Made by a program: the position numbers and the translations under genes. A DNA stretch of 64,000 bases from Cylindrodendrum hubeiense (Eukaryota > Ascomycota > Sordariomycetes > Hypocreales > Nectriaceae): assembly GCA_014621425.1 (NCBI GenBank), contig JAANBB010000081.1:1-64000 (forward strand). Direction: 5' to 3'. Position 1 is the stretch's first letter. The number at the start of each line of letters is the position of its first letter. Positions 55,401-64,000 of the stretch are shown one piece after another. The notes beneath the pieces are model-generated. The model was not told the origin of the DNA, ran no database searches, and saw nothing but the letters and a program-made list of their open reading frames with translations.

Positions 55401-56265
55401 ATTTCTGGGGTTTCCAAACCCAGCCGAGCTCCAGAATGGAAACGGAACCGTCGAGATCCTCTCAATGGAATCAATCCTCCCTACACCACCTCCTTTCCCT
55501 CGGAAGTTTGCCTGGCCCCCAATTGCTCCCGAGGATGGCCGCTCTATGAGGTCCACCACATTTCTCATTCCGTCTGAGAACGTGGAGAAGCTGAAACAGA
55601 AAGTGCTTGCCGACCCGGAAGCTAAAGGGGTCACATCTATCAGCGACATTGTGCAGGCTTTCTTCTGGCGCGCAGCAATAAAAGCGCGATACCGGGTAGC
55701 AAAAGAACTTCGTGGAGAAACATTTGGGTCCGAAGATATCTCTATCGTCGAGATGCCTATCGATGCCCGCCCGTACTTCTCCTCGCTGCTCCCATCATCG
55801 TATATGGGCAGCTGTCTTGTCACAAACCGACCCTACATGCCCGTGGAGGAACTCTGCGCGCCGGAGACGAGCCTCGGACGCATTGCGTATATTTTCCGTG
55901 AAGCTGCCACATGCATTACGCCATCGCTTGTGCACGATGCATTTACGCTTCTACAGTCCGTGCCTGACTATGGCATGCTCACCAACGCATGCATGGGTCT
56001 TGCAGGCATGCATGCCATGATGAACAACATGATACTATTCCAGACGAGTGAAATCTCGTTTGGTGGTGAGTTCTTCGCCAATGAGGGCGTGCCTGACACC
56101 ATGCGAGTACAGATGGACCGATTTAACACAGCGTTTCGGCTATTAATTATCCATCCAATGCGTACAGATGGAGGCGTTGAGCTGCTACTGGGCACACTTC
56201 CTGAAGAGTTTGACATGTTGACAGCGGATGAAGAATTCACAGAGTACGCGAGGTTTATGGGATAG
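52421..56265 (+). CDS. NRPS-like protein: adenylation-thiolation-acyltransferase (A-T-Tr)
   Basis: A 1173-aa multidomain protein from six exons: 52421-52655, 52718-52770, 52842-53261, 53312-53534, 53600-54018 and 54094-56265. All joins restore frame and family motifs. An ANL adenylation domain spans about residues 1-500, with HTSGSTGLPKP (A3, 179-189), TGTTEG (A5, 331-336) and KGRNDDIVVLSNGYKISP (A8-like). A thiolation domain has its phosphopantetheine serine at 587 in SLGLDSLL. A C-terminal transferase domain, from about 650, has HHAAFD (His821, Asp825) and an SFGGEFF segment, as in trichothecene acetyltransferase-type enzymes. There is no condensation domain. This order equals the part of CrmA-type ICS-NRPS-like enzymes that follows the synthase domain (from memory). 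It likely activates an amino-acid-derived substrate and transfers it to an acceptor. Confidence 0.9.
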
Positions 56266-57368
56266 TCCTGGGGCAGGACATCGAATTTGGACCAAGTGCG
56301 ATTGAAAACATTTTGCCATATTTTCTAGATACTCTGCGATTGGCGAGCAATAACACAAAAAGCACTACTAGGATCGAGATAGACTGAATTACTGCCAATT
56401 TACACTTTGGACGAACTGATAAAGTCGAGAATCAAAAGCTGACGCCTTGTCGTATACAATGTAGCCAAATCTCGTGTGGGTTCAGCACTCCGTGCAGGAG
56501 GTTGAAACATTGCGATGAACGCCATCCAGAAACTGAATAATCTTAAGGCGTATGACGTATAAACTGATGTACCAAGTATCCGCCGATCTCGATGGATGGT
56601 GGCTTACCCAGAGCGGGCCGGCTTATGGTGTTGGTCTCACCCTCCATCTCGGATACATCGATCGGTTGACTTTCAGTGAGCTAGTTGGCGCAAGATAGTA
56701 ATCAACCGGCCTTTTCCTGCAGTGGCGTGCAGAAAGTTGCTCATACTCGCTCAAAATTCAATCGAATGTGCAAAGTCACCACCTATAATGAATACAACGG
56801 CACGAGGTAACGGCAGGGTTCCAGATGTAACCCTCTCGTTAATAGGTACGTAACATTCAAAGCCTCTTGTATACGAGTGCCTCTTCCATCTTATCTATAG
56901 TCATGTAACTCTACGTGATGGACAGGCTCTGGATACTGTCGCAGTGACATGGACGTTAATACATATCTGCGCTACTATAGTGCTCTGTTTGTAACATATT
57001 CTATATTAAATCGAATTCGGGCCGACTCACTTCATGTCCAACCATGTACAAAAGTTGGGTCGCGCGGTGCATGCACGAATACAATACATTGGTCAAATCA
57101 AATTTCGGGTTTTGTGAATGGAGTGCTACTTGGCGGTGAGTGGCATATCTGAGAAAGTTCCCAGCAAGTCACTGTGTACTTCGCCATAGTATGGGCAATG
57201 AAGACTGCTACGAAGTACGTACAAGTTGATCGCTCTCTAATTATTACTCCCCTCGCCATCTTTGAAGGCTGTCTTCATTCTTAAAGTCCCGTTCTTCATC
57301 CTCCCCATATCTTCTCTGTTTCTTATTCCTCTTATCTCACCCGAATCCACTTAGTCGCCAATTATCCC
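56266..57368. other. intergenic; promoter of the MFS gene
   Basis: No gene is recognised. It contains the candidate copper-response-like motif at 56736-56752 and, close to the MFS ATG, a CT-rich leader. A short open frame near 56949-57152 has no family similarity. Confidence 0.5.
56736..56752 (+). promoter_or_regulatory. Mac1/CuRE-like motif (candidate)
   Basis: GTTGCTCA followed nine bases on by CGCTCA; the first matches seven of eight positions of the yeast Mac1 site TTTGCTCA. It lies about 630 bp upstream of the MFS ATG. A single short match can occur by chance, so this is a weak candidate. Confidence 0.25.
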
Positions 57369-59147
57369 ATGGGCGAGTCCCAGAAGCAACAGGCTATGTC
57401 ATCATCGTCGCCATCGCAAGTTGATGACCCTGCCGCGGATACAAAACCCAAAATCGTTATCAACGACACAGGCCATGACCGAGACACAAATTCTAGCGAC
57501 GGGGAGCCGGTCAATTTGGATGCTCAGGCCGGCGTGCAGAACATCGAGGCTGTCACCTCAGTGTGGACGACCACCTCTCTGATCGTCGCCTACGTGATGA
57601 TCTGGATCATATACTTCGTCATGCTTATGCAGCAAGGAGCCCTAGCAGCCCTGACTCCCTTCGTCACCTCTGCCTTTCAGGAACATTCACTCACACCTAC
57701 CGTCACCGTCATTAGCAGCATCATTGGTGGTGTATTCAAACTCACCCTCGCCAAGATCCTTGACATTTTTGGTCGACCTCAGGGATATTTACTCTCCATC
57801 ATCTTAGCCACACTCGGTCTAATCATGATGGCTGCATGTAATACCGTCGAGCTATATGCCGCAGCTCAAGTCTTCTACACAGTCGGTCAAAATGCCTTGC
57901 TATATAGCATCTCAATCTTTATCGCTGATACGACTTCATTACGAAACCGAGGATTCATGATCGCCTTTGCCTCCTCACCTAATCTTATCACCACCTGGCT
58001 TTCCGGCCCAATCTCCGAAGCATATCTAGGGGGACCAGGCTGGCGCTGGGCTTTTGGGACCTTCTCAATTGTTGTCCCTGCCATTACCCTCCCGCTATTT
58101 TTCCTATTTATGTATAATTTCAATAAGGCAAAGAAGCAAGGAATTGTTCCCAACCGTGAGAGCCAAAGGACACCCTGGCAGTCTTTTGTCCATCATTGTC
58201 GGGAGTTCGACGCTGTTGGACTTGTTCTACTATCTGCCGGTCTAGCACTTTTCCTCCTACCGTTCAATATTTACTCCATGCAAGACCAAGGATGGCGTGC
58301 CCCCCTTATCATTTGCCTAATTATATTTGGATTTATTCTCATTGTTCTGTTTACTCTTTGGGAAAGGTTCTTCGCCCCTATTACCTTTATCCCCTACACC
58401 TTGCTTTTCGATCGTACAGTCCTCGGCGCCTGCGTTCTCTCGGCTGTCCTCTTTGTCAGCTATTACTGCTGGGCTAGTTATTTCAGCTCCTTCTTAATGG
58501 TTGTGTTCAACCTAAGCGTTACTGACGCCACCTACGTCTTTAATGCGTATAACGTTGGCAGTCCTTTATGGGCACTCGCTGTGGGCTGGCTGATCCGCCA
58601 GACTGGTCACTTCAAGCCAGTTTCCTTATGGCTTGCTATTCCTCTGCATGTCCTTGGATTAGGCCTTATGATCAATTTCCTGCAGCCTGATGACCATATT
58701 GGCTACGTCGTTATGTGCCTGGTTTTCGTTGGTTTTGCTAGTGGTGCTATCGTCATTTGCGATCAGATTGCTGCTATGGCTGCCGCCTCCCACCAACACG
58801 TTGCTGTCGTCTTGGCTGTCGAGGCGATGTTCTCTGAGATTGGCGGCGCCATCGGCCTCACTGTCGCTGCGTCAATCTGGCAAGATATTTTCCCTACGAA
58901 GCTGGCTGAATATCTTCCTGCTGAAGATTTGCCCAATCTGGCCATCATCTATGCCGATCTAAATACCCAGCTGATGTACCCGGTGGGCTCGGCTACTCGA
59001 ATCGCCATTCAGCATGCTTATGCTGACGCCCAGAAAATGATGCTGATTGCTGGTACTGCCGTTTGGGCTGTTGGTTTTGTGGCGACGTTTTGCTGGCGAG
59101 ACCTCAACGTCAACAACATCAAGCAAGTTAGGGGACATGTCATTTAA
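57369..59147 (+). CDS. MFS transporter of the siderophore-iron-transporter type (SIT)
   Basis: An intronless 592-aa plasma-membrane transporter. A hydrophilic N-terminus of about 65 residues is followed by roughly 14 hydrophobic segments, the number typical of the siderophore-transporter (SIT, MirB/Str3-like) family. Segments such as GGVFKLTLAKILDIFGRP, FYTVGQNALLYSIS, NRGFMIAF and the late EIGGAIGLTVAASIWQ match that family. SIT proteins import ferric siderophores or other metal chelates, and some act as exporters. Lying in the same orientation behind the A-T-transferase gene, it could move an isocyanide product or its metal complex (inference). Confidence 0.88.
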   Translation: MGESQKQQAMSSSSPSQVDDPAADTKPKIVINDTGHDRDTNSSDGEPVNLDAQAGVQNIEAVTSVWTTTSLIVAYVMIWIIYFVMLMQQGALAALTPFVTSAFQEHSLTPTVTVISSIIGGVFKLTLAKILDIFGRPQGYLLSIILATLGLIMMAACNTVELYAAAQVFYTVGQNALLYSISIFIADTTSLRNRGFMIAFASSPNLITTWLSGPISEAYLGGPGWRWAFGTFSIVVPAITLPLFFLFMYNFNKAKKQGIVPNRESQRTPWQSFVHHCREFDAVGLVLLSAGLALFLLPFNIYSMQDQGWRAPLIICLIIFGFILIVLFTLWERFFAPITFIPYTLLFDRTVLGACVLSAVLFVSYYCWASYFSSFLMVVFNLSVTDATYVFNAYNVGSPLWALAVGWLIRQTGHFKPVSLWLAIPLHVLGLGLMINFLQPDDHIGYVVMCLVFVGFASGAIVICDQIAAMAAASHQHVAVVLAVEAMFSEIGGAIGLTVAASIWQDIFPTKLAEYLPAEDLPNLAIIYADLNTQLMYPVGSATRIAIQHAYADAQKMMLIAGTAVWAVGFVATFCWRDLNVNNIKQVRGHVI

Positions 59148-59869
59148 TTCCTCGACGGCCGACGAAGATTTAAAACATAGATTTGGTGCGATAGAATAAT
59201 AAACAGTATAATTAGTGAAGGCATCCCGGAAACATATCAATACCGTGTGAACGTACCGCAAATAGCTGGATGGAGTGGGCTGGTCTGGACGGACGGGAGG
59301 TGATAGCAACCTGACCTTTTCTGGTCACCTCACCTATTGTTTGTTCGAAATGGAGTTAACTGAGAGAAAATTTACACAAACGATACTAGGCCCACGCACA
59401 GATCTCCCTGGAACAAATGGCTAAGCTCGCATAGATGTCCCCCAGATTCATCATCAACCTGGGCCCCATTGTCTCAGTGGCCGACCTAATATTCCCGGAG
59501 TTCCTACTAGTTGCTCAGGATATCTGCGAACGAACCCCTCTGAATGAGAGTGATGTTCTGGCAAATAAGTTGGCCGCCGCTTGGACCTCGACGTGTCAGT
59601 CGTCCAACTGAGATATTCTGGAGGAATAGACGGGCGTGTCTACCCTCTGCCTATCCACGCCGCTATTGACGGAGAGCCACGGCAACTCGCTCCATCTCAC
59701 GCCGACGACGACAGCGACGTGCCAACTGACCTCCACCAGCTCGAGTTCAAAGAGGATACCAATGTCCCATGAAAAACGTGCACATCAATCCAACCAATGA
59801 CAATGCCGAGCCGGAGATGGCGGCCCTTTTGAAGGTTCGCTAATCACATCGATTACTAGAAGAGTAGTA
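59148..59869. other. intergenic after the MFS gene
   Basis: The 3' flank of the transporter gene. The short frames have no domain. Nothing else is recognised before the repeat element. Confidence 0.5.
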
Positions 59870-60062
59870 TTATTTGCACACATGCAGGTTGCTATTCGCA
59901 CATAGATGCAGTTTTAACACCTAAATCTTAGCTACATCATGTGTGTACATGTCCTTGACCTAAAGATAAAATAAGGAAATAAATACATAAAGAAAATCTA
60001 ATATTAGCGAATAAAGAACAAAAATAAACATAATATTAGGGAATAAATAACTAAAATAAGCA
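59870..60062 (+). mobile_element. MITE-like AT-rich element, copy 2 (one end only)
   Basis: About 190 bp similar to the minus strand of 30578-30872. It begins with TA then TTTGCACACATGCAGG, has an inner CTATTCGCACATAGATGCAG, the phrase GTCCTTGACCTAAAG, and AT-rich DNA including ATATTAGGGAATAAA. The opposite terminal repeat is missing: the sequence runs directly into the acyltransferase stop (60072), so the copy is truncated. Most differences from copy 1 look like transitions and small indels. Confidence 0.6.
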
Positions 60063-60071
60063 TTCAATCAA

Positions 60072-61620
60072 CTACCTAATACGCTGCCAAGTTTGCTCTA
60101 TGTAGCTTTCCAACTTTTCCCAATCTCCTGGATACAGAAAAGCAGAGATCCAGTAATTACCACTCAAGTCTTTCCCCGTGATAGCAAAACAATCTCTCTG
60201 AAATCGATTTTCGCCCAAGGATTGGCAGTGCATATACACCGGTTTTCCTGCTGGTGTGCCAGCATCGATAGGTGAAGTCTTGGAGACGGCTGGGCTGAAG
60301 TCGACGGCGTTGAACAGATCGAACTTGGTCCAGTTGGAAAATACCACTAACTGTGAACCTGGATCTCCATATAGCGGTTCACTCTTCTCATGTCCAAGCT
60401 TTCTGAAAATGCGCAGTTGGGCACGGATCTGCTCATCTGTAGCCTGCTGTTGAATGCTCAGGCGCACTGCATGTGCCAGCTCCCCAAGAGACGCCTTCAA
60501 TAAAACCTCGGCATCAACTGTAGTATACATAGCACCGACCATGTTCTGCACGTATACACCGGTCTCGAAAGGAACGTCGAGCCGACTCGTGATGTCGAGG
60601 GGGTTGAATATCAACGCCGGGCGTGTTTCTCCACGAGACTGGGCGACGAATCTTGATGCCCAAGCTGTGAGAACATCCCCATCACTGAGAAAAGGGGCGT
60701 TGGCTTTTCCGTGCATGGCTTCGAGCTCTTTCAGCGATTTTAGCCTGAGTTGTGAGACGAATTGACGGGGTAGGCACATAGCACGAGACTCCACTGTTGG
60801 ATGCCAAAATACAGTCCACAGCAGTCGAATAACAAACCTAGCAAATCCCCAGCCTTTAATTTCTTTCGGTCTCAGAGAGTACGGTGACTGGATGTCTGCG
60901 TCAGTCCCTACACCATCCAAGACATCCTTGCGAGCTCCCATCAAAGCCGGCACCTTGTTCTCGTCTTGCAGCGCCGCAGACCAGGCCGAGAATATTTCTT
61001 TCACTCCCAGAGCACCAGCGACTGCATGTGGCCAAACAAGAGCAACAAGAGTTGCGTCAACAAAAGAAGTGACATGAAGACCGAGTATTGGATGATCGCT
61101 GCAGAGGTAGTCTTGCAATGTAACTGGTCCGTCTGAACTGGCGCTGAAATGCCCGAAAGTAGTTGGTCCTGGTTGTAGAGAAGCGCCATCGGTCGCCTGA
61201 GGCAGTTGGCTACCAAGACTATGTTCTTTGATGGCAACATTAAAGACTTCCGTGGTAAATCGAATTGCTGGACGCTCCTGGGTAAACTCCTTTGGCACGT
61301 GGATTTCGAGATAACCATCGGACTGGATAGAAGCAATAATCAGCTACTCGAAGACCAGTAGAACTCAGCCCGTTTCTCACCTGCGTTCGAAGTCGGCCGC
61401 CAAGCTTCCTCCAGTCGCCTTGTCGAATCAACCTTTCGAGGCCATCACGTAGTTTATCAGCGTCCAGAACGTGATTGAATCGTAGGATCTCGCTTAAAAC
61501 GATGACACGTCCTGTAGATAGATTGTCGAGAAAATAAAGTGGATAAACCTCGTCAGTTTCTATTATCGGATGATGCGTCGTGTTGAACAGGGAGCTAAAT
61601 AATCGAGTCAAGGCTTGCAT
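60072..61620 (-). CDS. CoA-type acyltransferase with altered HxxxD motif
   Basis: A 496-aa protein of the transferase (BAHD/trichothecene acetyltransferase-like) fold, from exons 61620-61381 and 61322-60072 joined in phase 0. The first exon (80 aa) carries the N-terminal part with PLYFLDNLSTGRVIVLSE. The catalytic histidine is His179 in WPHAVAGALG. The expected aspartate four residues later is replaced by glycine (HxxxG), so the motif is incomplete. The C-terminus contains VFSNWTKFDLFNAVDFSP, which covers the DFGWG-equivalent region. Members act on secondary-metabolite hydroxyl or amino groups. With the altered motif it might use only the histidine base, serve another role or be inactive. It is the last recognisable gene of the cluster. 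Confidence 0.85.
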
Positions 61621-64000
61621 ATTGGTAGACTGTAGCGCAGAATGATGAAATGAAGGATGTCGGGTAACGGAATGAATATAGATGACGTGGGATGACGTTT
61701 TATGTTCCCTGGGTGTTGATGGAGGAGTAAGATTCGCAGCATAATATGTACCTCTCGAAAGGAATCAAAATACTACCACGGCATTAGAGCAAACTTGCTC
61801 ACTGCAGTATCACAGCATAAGCCACTTCTTCTGCTCCAATAGATCCGATCCGCACAGTTGGCGGGATTTACTCCCTTGTCCTGGTACCTACAATCGTCTG
61901 CATTCTCTTTCCTCATCAGTACGTCATTTTCTTCCTATTGCTACAAGGACAAATCCCAAGACCACGAGAGAATTCAATTACCCAGACTGGGACTCTTCCG
62001 ACATGAAGATGTCCCTACCGAATGCCGAGAGATCAGCGTCTTGGAAATCGCTACTTGGATCTGTACCAAACAGTAGTTCGTCGAAGACCAAGTCTAATTA
62101 ACTCATCATGGAAATGTTCTATATATGCGTGCATTGAAGCACTCTGGGCAAGCAGATTCGATGAGTCAGGGAGAAGAGCCTTTATCCATTCGATCGGTCG
62201 GTGCTACTTCCTGCTCTGAGGTCTACCATTGGCTTGCAGAATGCTTCCCAATCATCAAGCGCCGCAGGAATCCCAACCCAGGAGTGTAGATGATCTCCCA
62301 CCAAACGAAGAGGACACCAAGCGCTGGGGGATTACACACTCCACACACATATTTCAAGCTATCTAGGTAGTCAAACGTATGATCTATCCTCCTTCACCAT
62401 TGATTGTCTCCATTTCGCTAAGACACATAGCTTGAAGAAAGTCCAGAGTCACTATGGTGCAAACAATTATCGGCCCAGGCACACGGCTAATCTGTTTGCC
62501 AGTCAGTCAAACGTTCCGGTGGACCATTAATTTGGATAATTTGCTCATTTCCATTACTCGTTAGCAATCAAGAGGTATTAGTATGGATAGCCATACTATT
62601 AACCAGACATAGATCAATCATCTGGATCATAGCTTGGGTCGAATCGTCATGTTCTGCAGTCCAAGCTTTGAGGTCAAGCTTCAGCGCGCATGGATGCCCT
62701 GCACTTATAGAGAGCCTAACCTCTAGAGACTAGTTCTGAATCACTAAAGATTAGGGGACTCATAGGCCACCTCCTAAGTTTGCAGCGAGTCTAAGCCCTA
62801 AATGTCAGGCCATTGGCACTACTCAATAAGGGACTTAGCGCTCTGCCCTAAGTAAATGAAGCAGCGCGTGAGTCATCCCTGCTCATCGAGTTCAGGCCCT
62901 TGGAGATGCCCCGTTGGCCAACATCAACAGGAACGAGGATGCTGAAGACCTGCTGCAAATAATGACAGAAACATTCATGAAATCTGATTGTTTCAAGCGC
63001 TTTTGAATCGAGGTATGGCAGTGTGATTGTGGTGATTGCTCCCTTTGTAAAACGCACGAGTGTTTGCCGTTGTGCTTGTGGTTGAAGATGATGACGAGCA
63101 ATGAGTAGTCATCTGATGGAAGACGAGAGCAAACAACCAAACTATGCAACAAATCACTGCTTTGATTGAAGCAAACTAAAGGGGATTCAATTCTACACCA
63201 GACCTTGACTCAGTGTCGTCTGAAGCAGCGCGTTCACCTTCTGGCAGTGAGTCACGGTCCCGTAGCTATAATAACGCCTCCACTTCTGCATTGCCTATTT
63301 CTTTTCACTCCCTACACTTCCAACTCACGAGGTGAGTCTCCATCCATGTTGCTGGTCTCCCTAGCCAAGCAGGTTCTCACCCCAACATCGGCCGGGCCCT
63401 GGTTAAGTGTCGTTGCCACCCCTAACCCCCACCTCGACCACGGCCAAACGTTGCTGTGTGGATGAGCCTCCGAGTTATGAACCCTCCTAATATTCTGAGG
63501 CGTAAGTGTTCTTCCCTCACCTCAATATCAGGTTGATGTCTAACCACAAGTAGTGCAGTGTCTCATCAAAATTGCGTCGCCCGAATTGGGAACGGTGCTT
63601 TCGAGTATATCTGCGGCCCCGAGATCGGTAAGTCCTCAGCACCTCAGGTTCGCCTTGGTTTCTAACGTCTGTAAGTAAAATTTCTACCAAGTATCTCTGG
63701 TGTCGGCAATACAAGGCAGCCTGTTTCTGGGTAAATGGCCTTCTCCACGGCCTCGGGTCGATCTAACCTTGGCAGATCACCAATCCTGCACAGTATGCTG
63801 TGTGTTTGAAGGCCGCTGCTAAGCCTACATTTCGTTATATATTACATTGACCGATCGAAAGCGTGGTCTGACCAAGGAAATGAATGCTAAGCGGTCTACA
63901 TGTGATATACTACTATCATTAGTACGGGCTACGTCCTCGAAGAACTCGCCGCTGGTGGTTATCAGAAACCGCTAGCTCGGAATCAGTGAAATGCCCGCGA
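61621..64000. other. region beyond the cluster, no gene recognised
   Basis: Apart from the acyltransferase promoter I see no domain-bearing frame. Short frames such as 61858-62076, 62848-63057 and 63166-63465 show no family similarity. A hydrophobic stretch near 61861-61930 could be the start of a membrane protein, but no continuation is visible. Confidence 0.45.
61786..61801. promoter_or_regulatory. inverted pair of copper-response-like elements
   Basis: AGAGCAAACTTGCTCA lies about 170 bp upstream of the acyltransferase ATG at 61620. The minus strand reads TTTGCTCT and the plus strand CTTGCTCA, so it is an inverted pair around the core TTTGCTC bound by yeast Mac1 and its relatives. Yeast Mac1 targets often carry paired sites. 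The match is exact for one 7-bp core and one mismatch for the other. Functionality is inferred. Confidence 0.4.

Overview
The window is chromosomal DNA of a filamentous ascomycete. Its genes carry 40-75 nt GT-AG introns with CTAAC/CTGAC-like branch sites, and their families are typical of Pezizomycotina: a DIP5-type amino-acid permease, a Zn(II)2Cys6 regulator, a cytochrome b5-fused sphingolipid delta-8 desaturase, MET22/HAL2 and a DIT1/PvcA-type isocyanide synthase. A Sordariomycete, perhaps Hypocreales, is my best guess, but nothing here proves the order. All exon models come from reading splice sites and frames by eye.

Layout. 1-9.9 kb: an amino-acid permease, a small DUF1993 protein, then a gene-poor stretch. 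10-20.6 kb: a secreted subtilase with a PA domain, a tiny zinc-binding protein, an alcohol-acetyltransferase-like enzyme, a coiled-coil protein and the delta-8 desaturase. 20.6-23.8 kb: GC-rich non-coding DNA with short tandem repeats. 23.8-41.4 kb: an accessory, catabolism-like block with a 2-oxoglutarate dioxygenase, an epoxide-hydrolase-like protein, a Zn2Cys6 regulator, a 76-aa protein, a decayed SNF2 helicase fragment, a quinone-oxidoreductase-like MDR, a YtcJ-type amidohydrolase, a DAL5-type MFS transporter, a membrane-anchored carboxylesterase and an MCH1-like MFS gene with an apparent frameshift. 41.4-47.7 kb: mostly housekeeping (F-box protein, OB-fold protein, MET22 bisphosphate nucleotidase, a 107-aa duplicated-module protein and a sugar-epimerase-like SDR).

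50.1-61.6 kb is the most interesting part: a putative isocyanide natural-product cluster. A stand-alone isocyanide synthase (minus strand) is divergent from a 1173-aa NRPS-like protein with adenylation, thiolation and acyltransferase domains. An MFS transporter of the siderophore-transporter type and a second CoA-type acyltransferase follow. As I recall it, the domain content equals that of the fused CrmA-type ICS-NRPS-like enzyme of the copper-starvation-induced crm pathway, but here the enzyme is split into two genes. Mac1-type copper-response-like motifs (TTTGCTC and CTTGCTCA in inverted arrangement) lie about 170 bp upstream of the acyltransferase gene. A MITE-like AT-rich repeat lies immediately 3' of that gene, and a second copy in inverted orientation lies at 30.6-30.9 kb.

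Proposed logic (inference): the synthase makes an amino-acid isocyanide, the A-T-transferase protein activates and releases or esterifies it, the second acyltransferase may decorate it (its HxxxD motif is altered), and the transporter moves the product or its metal complex.
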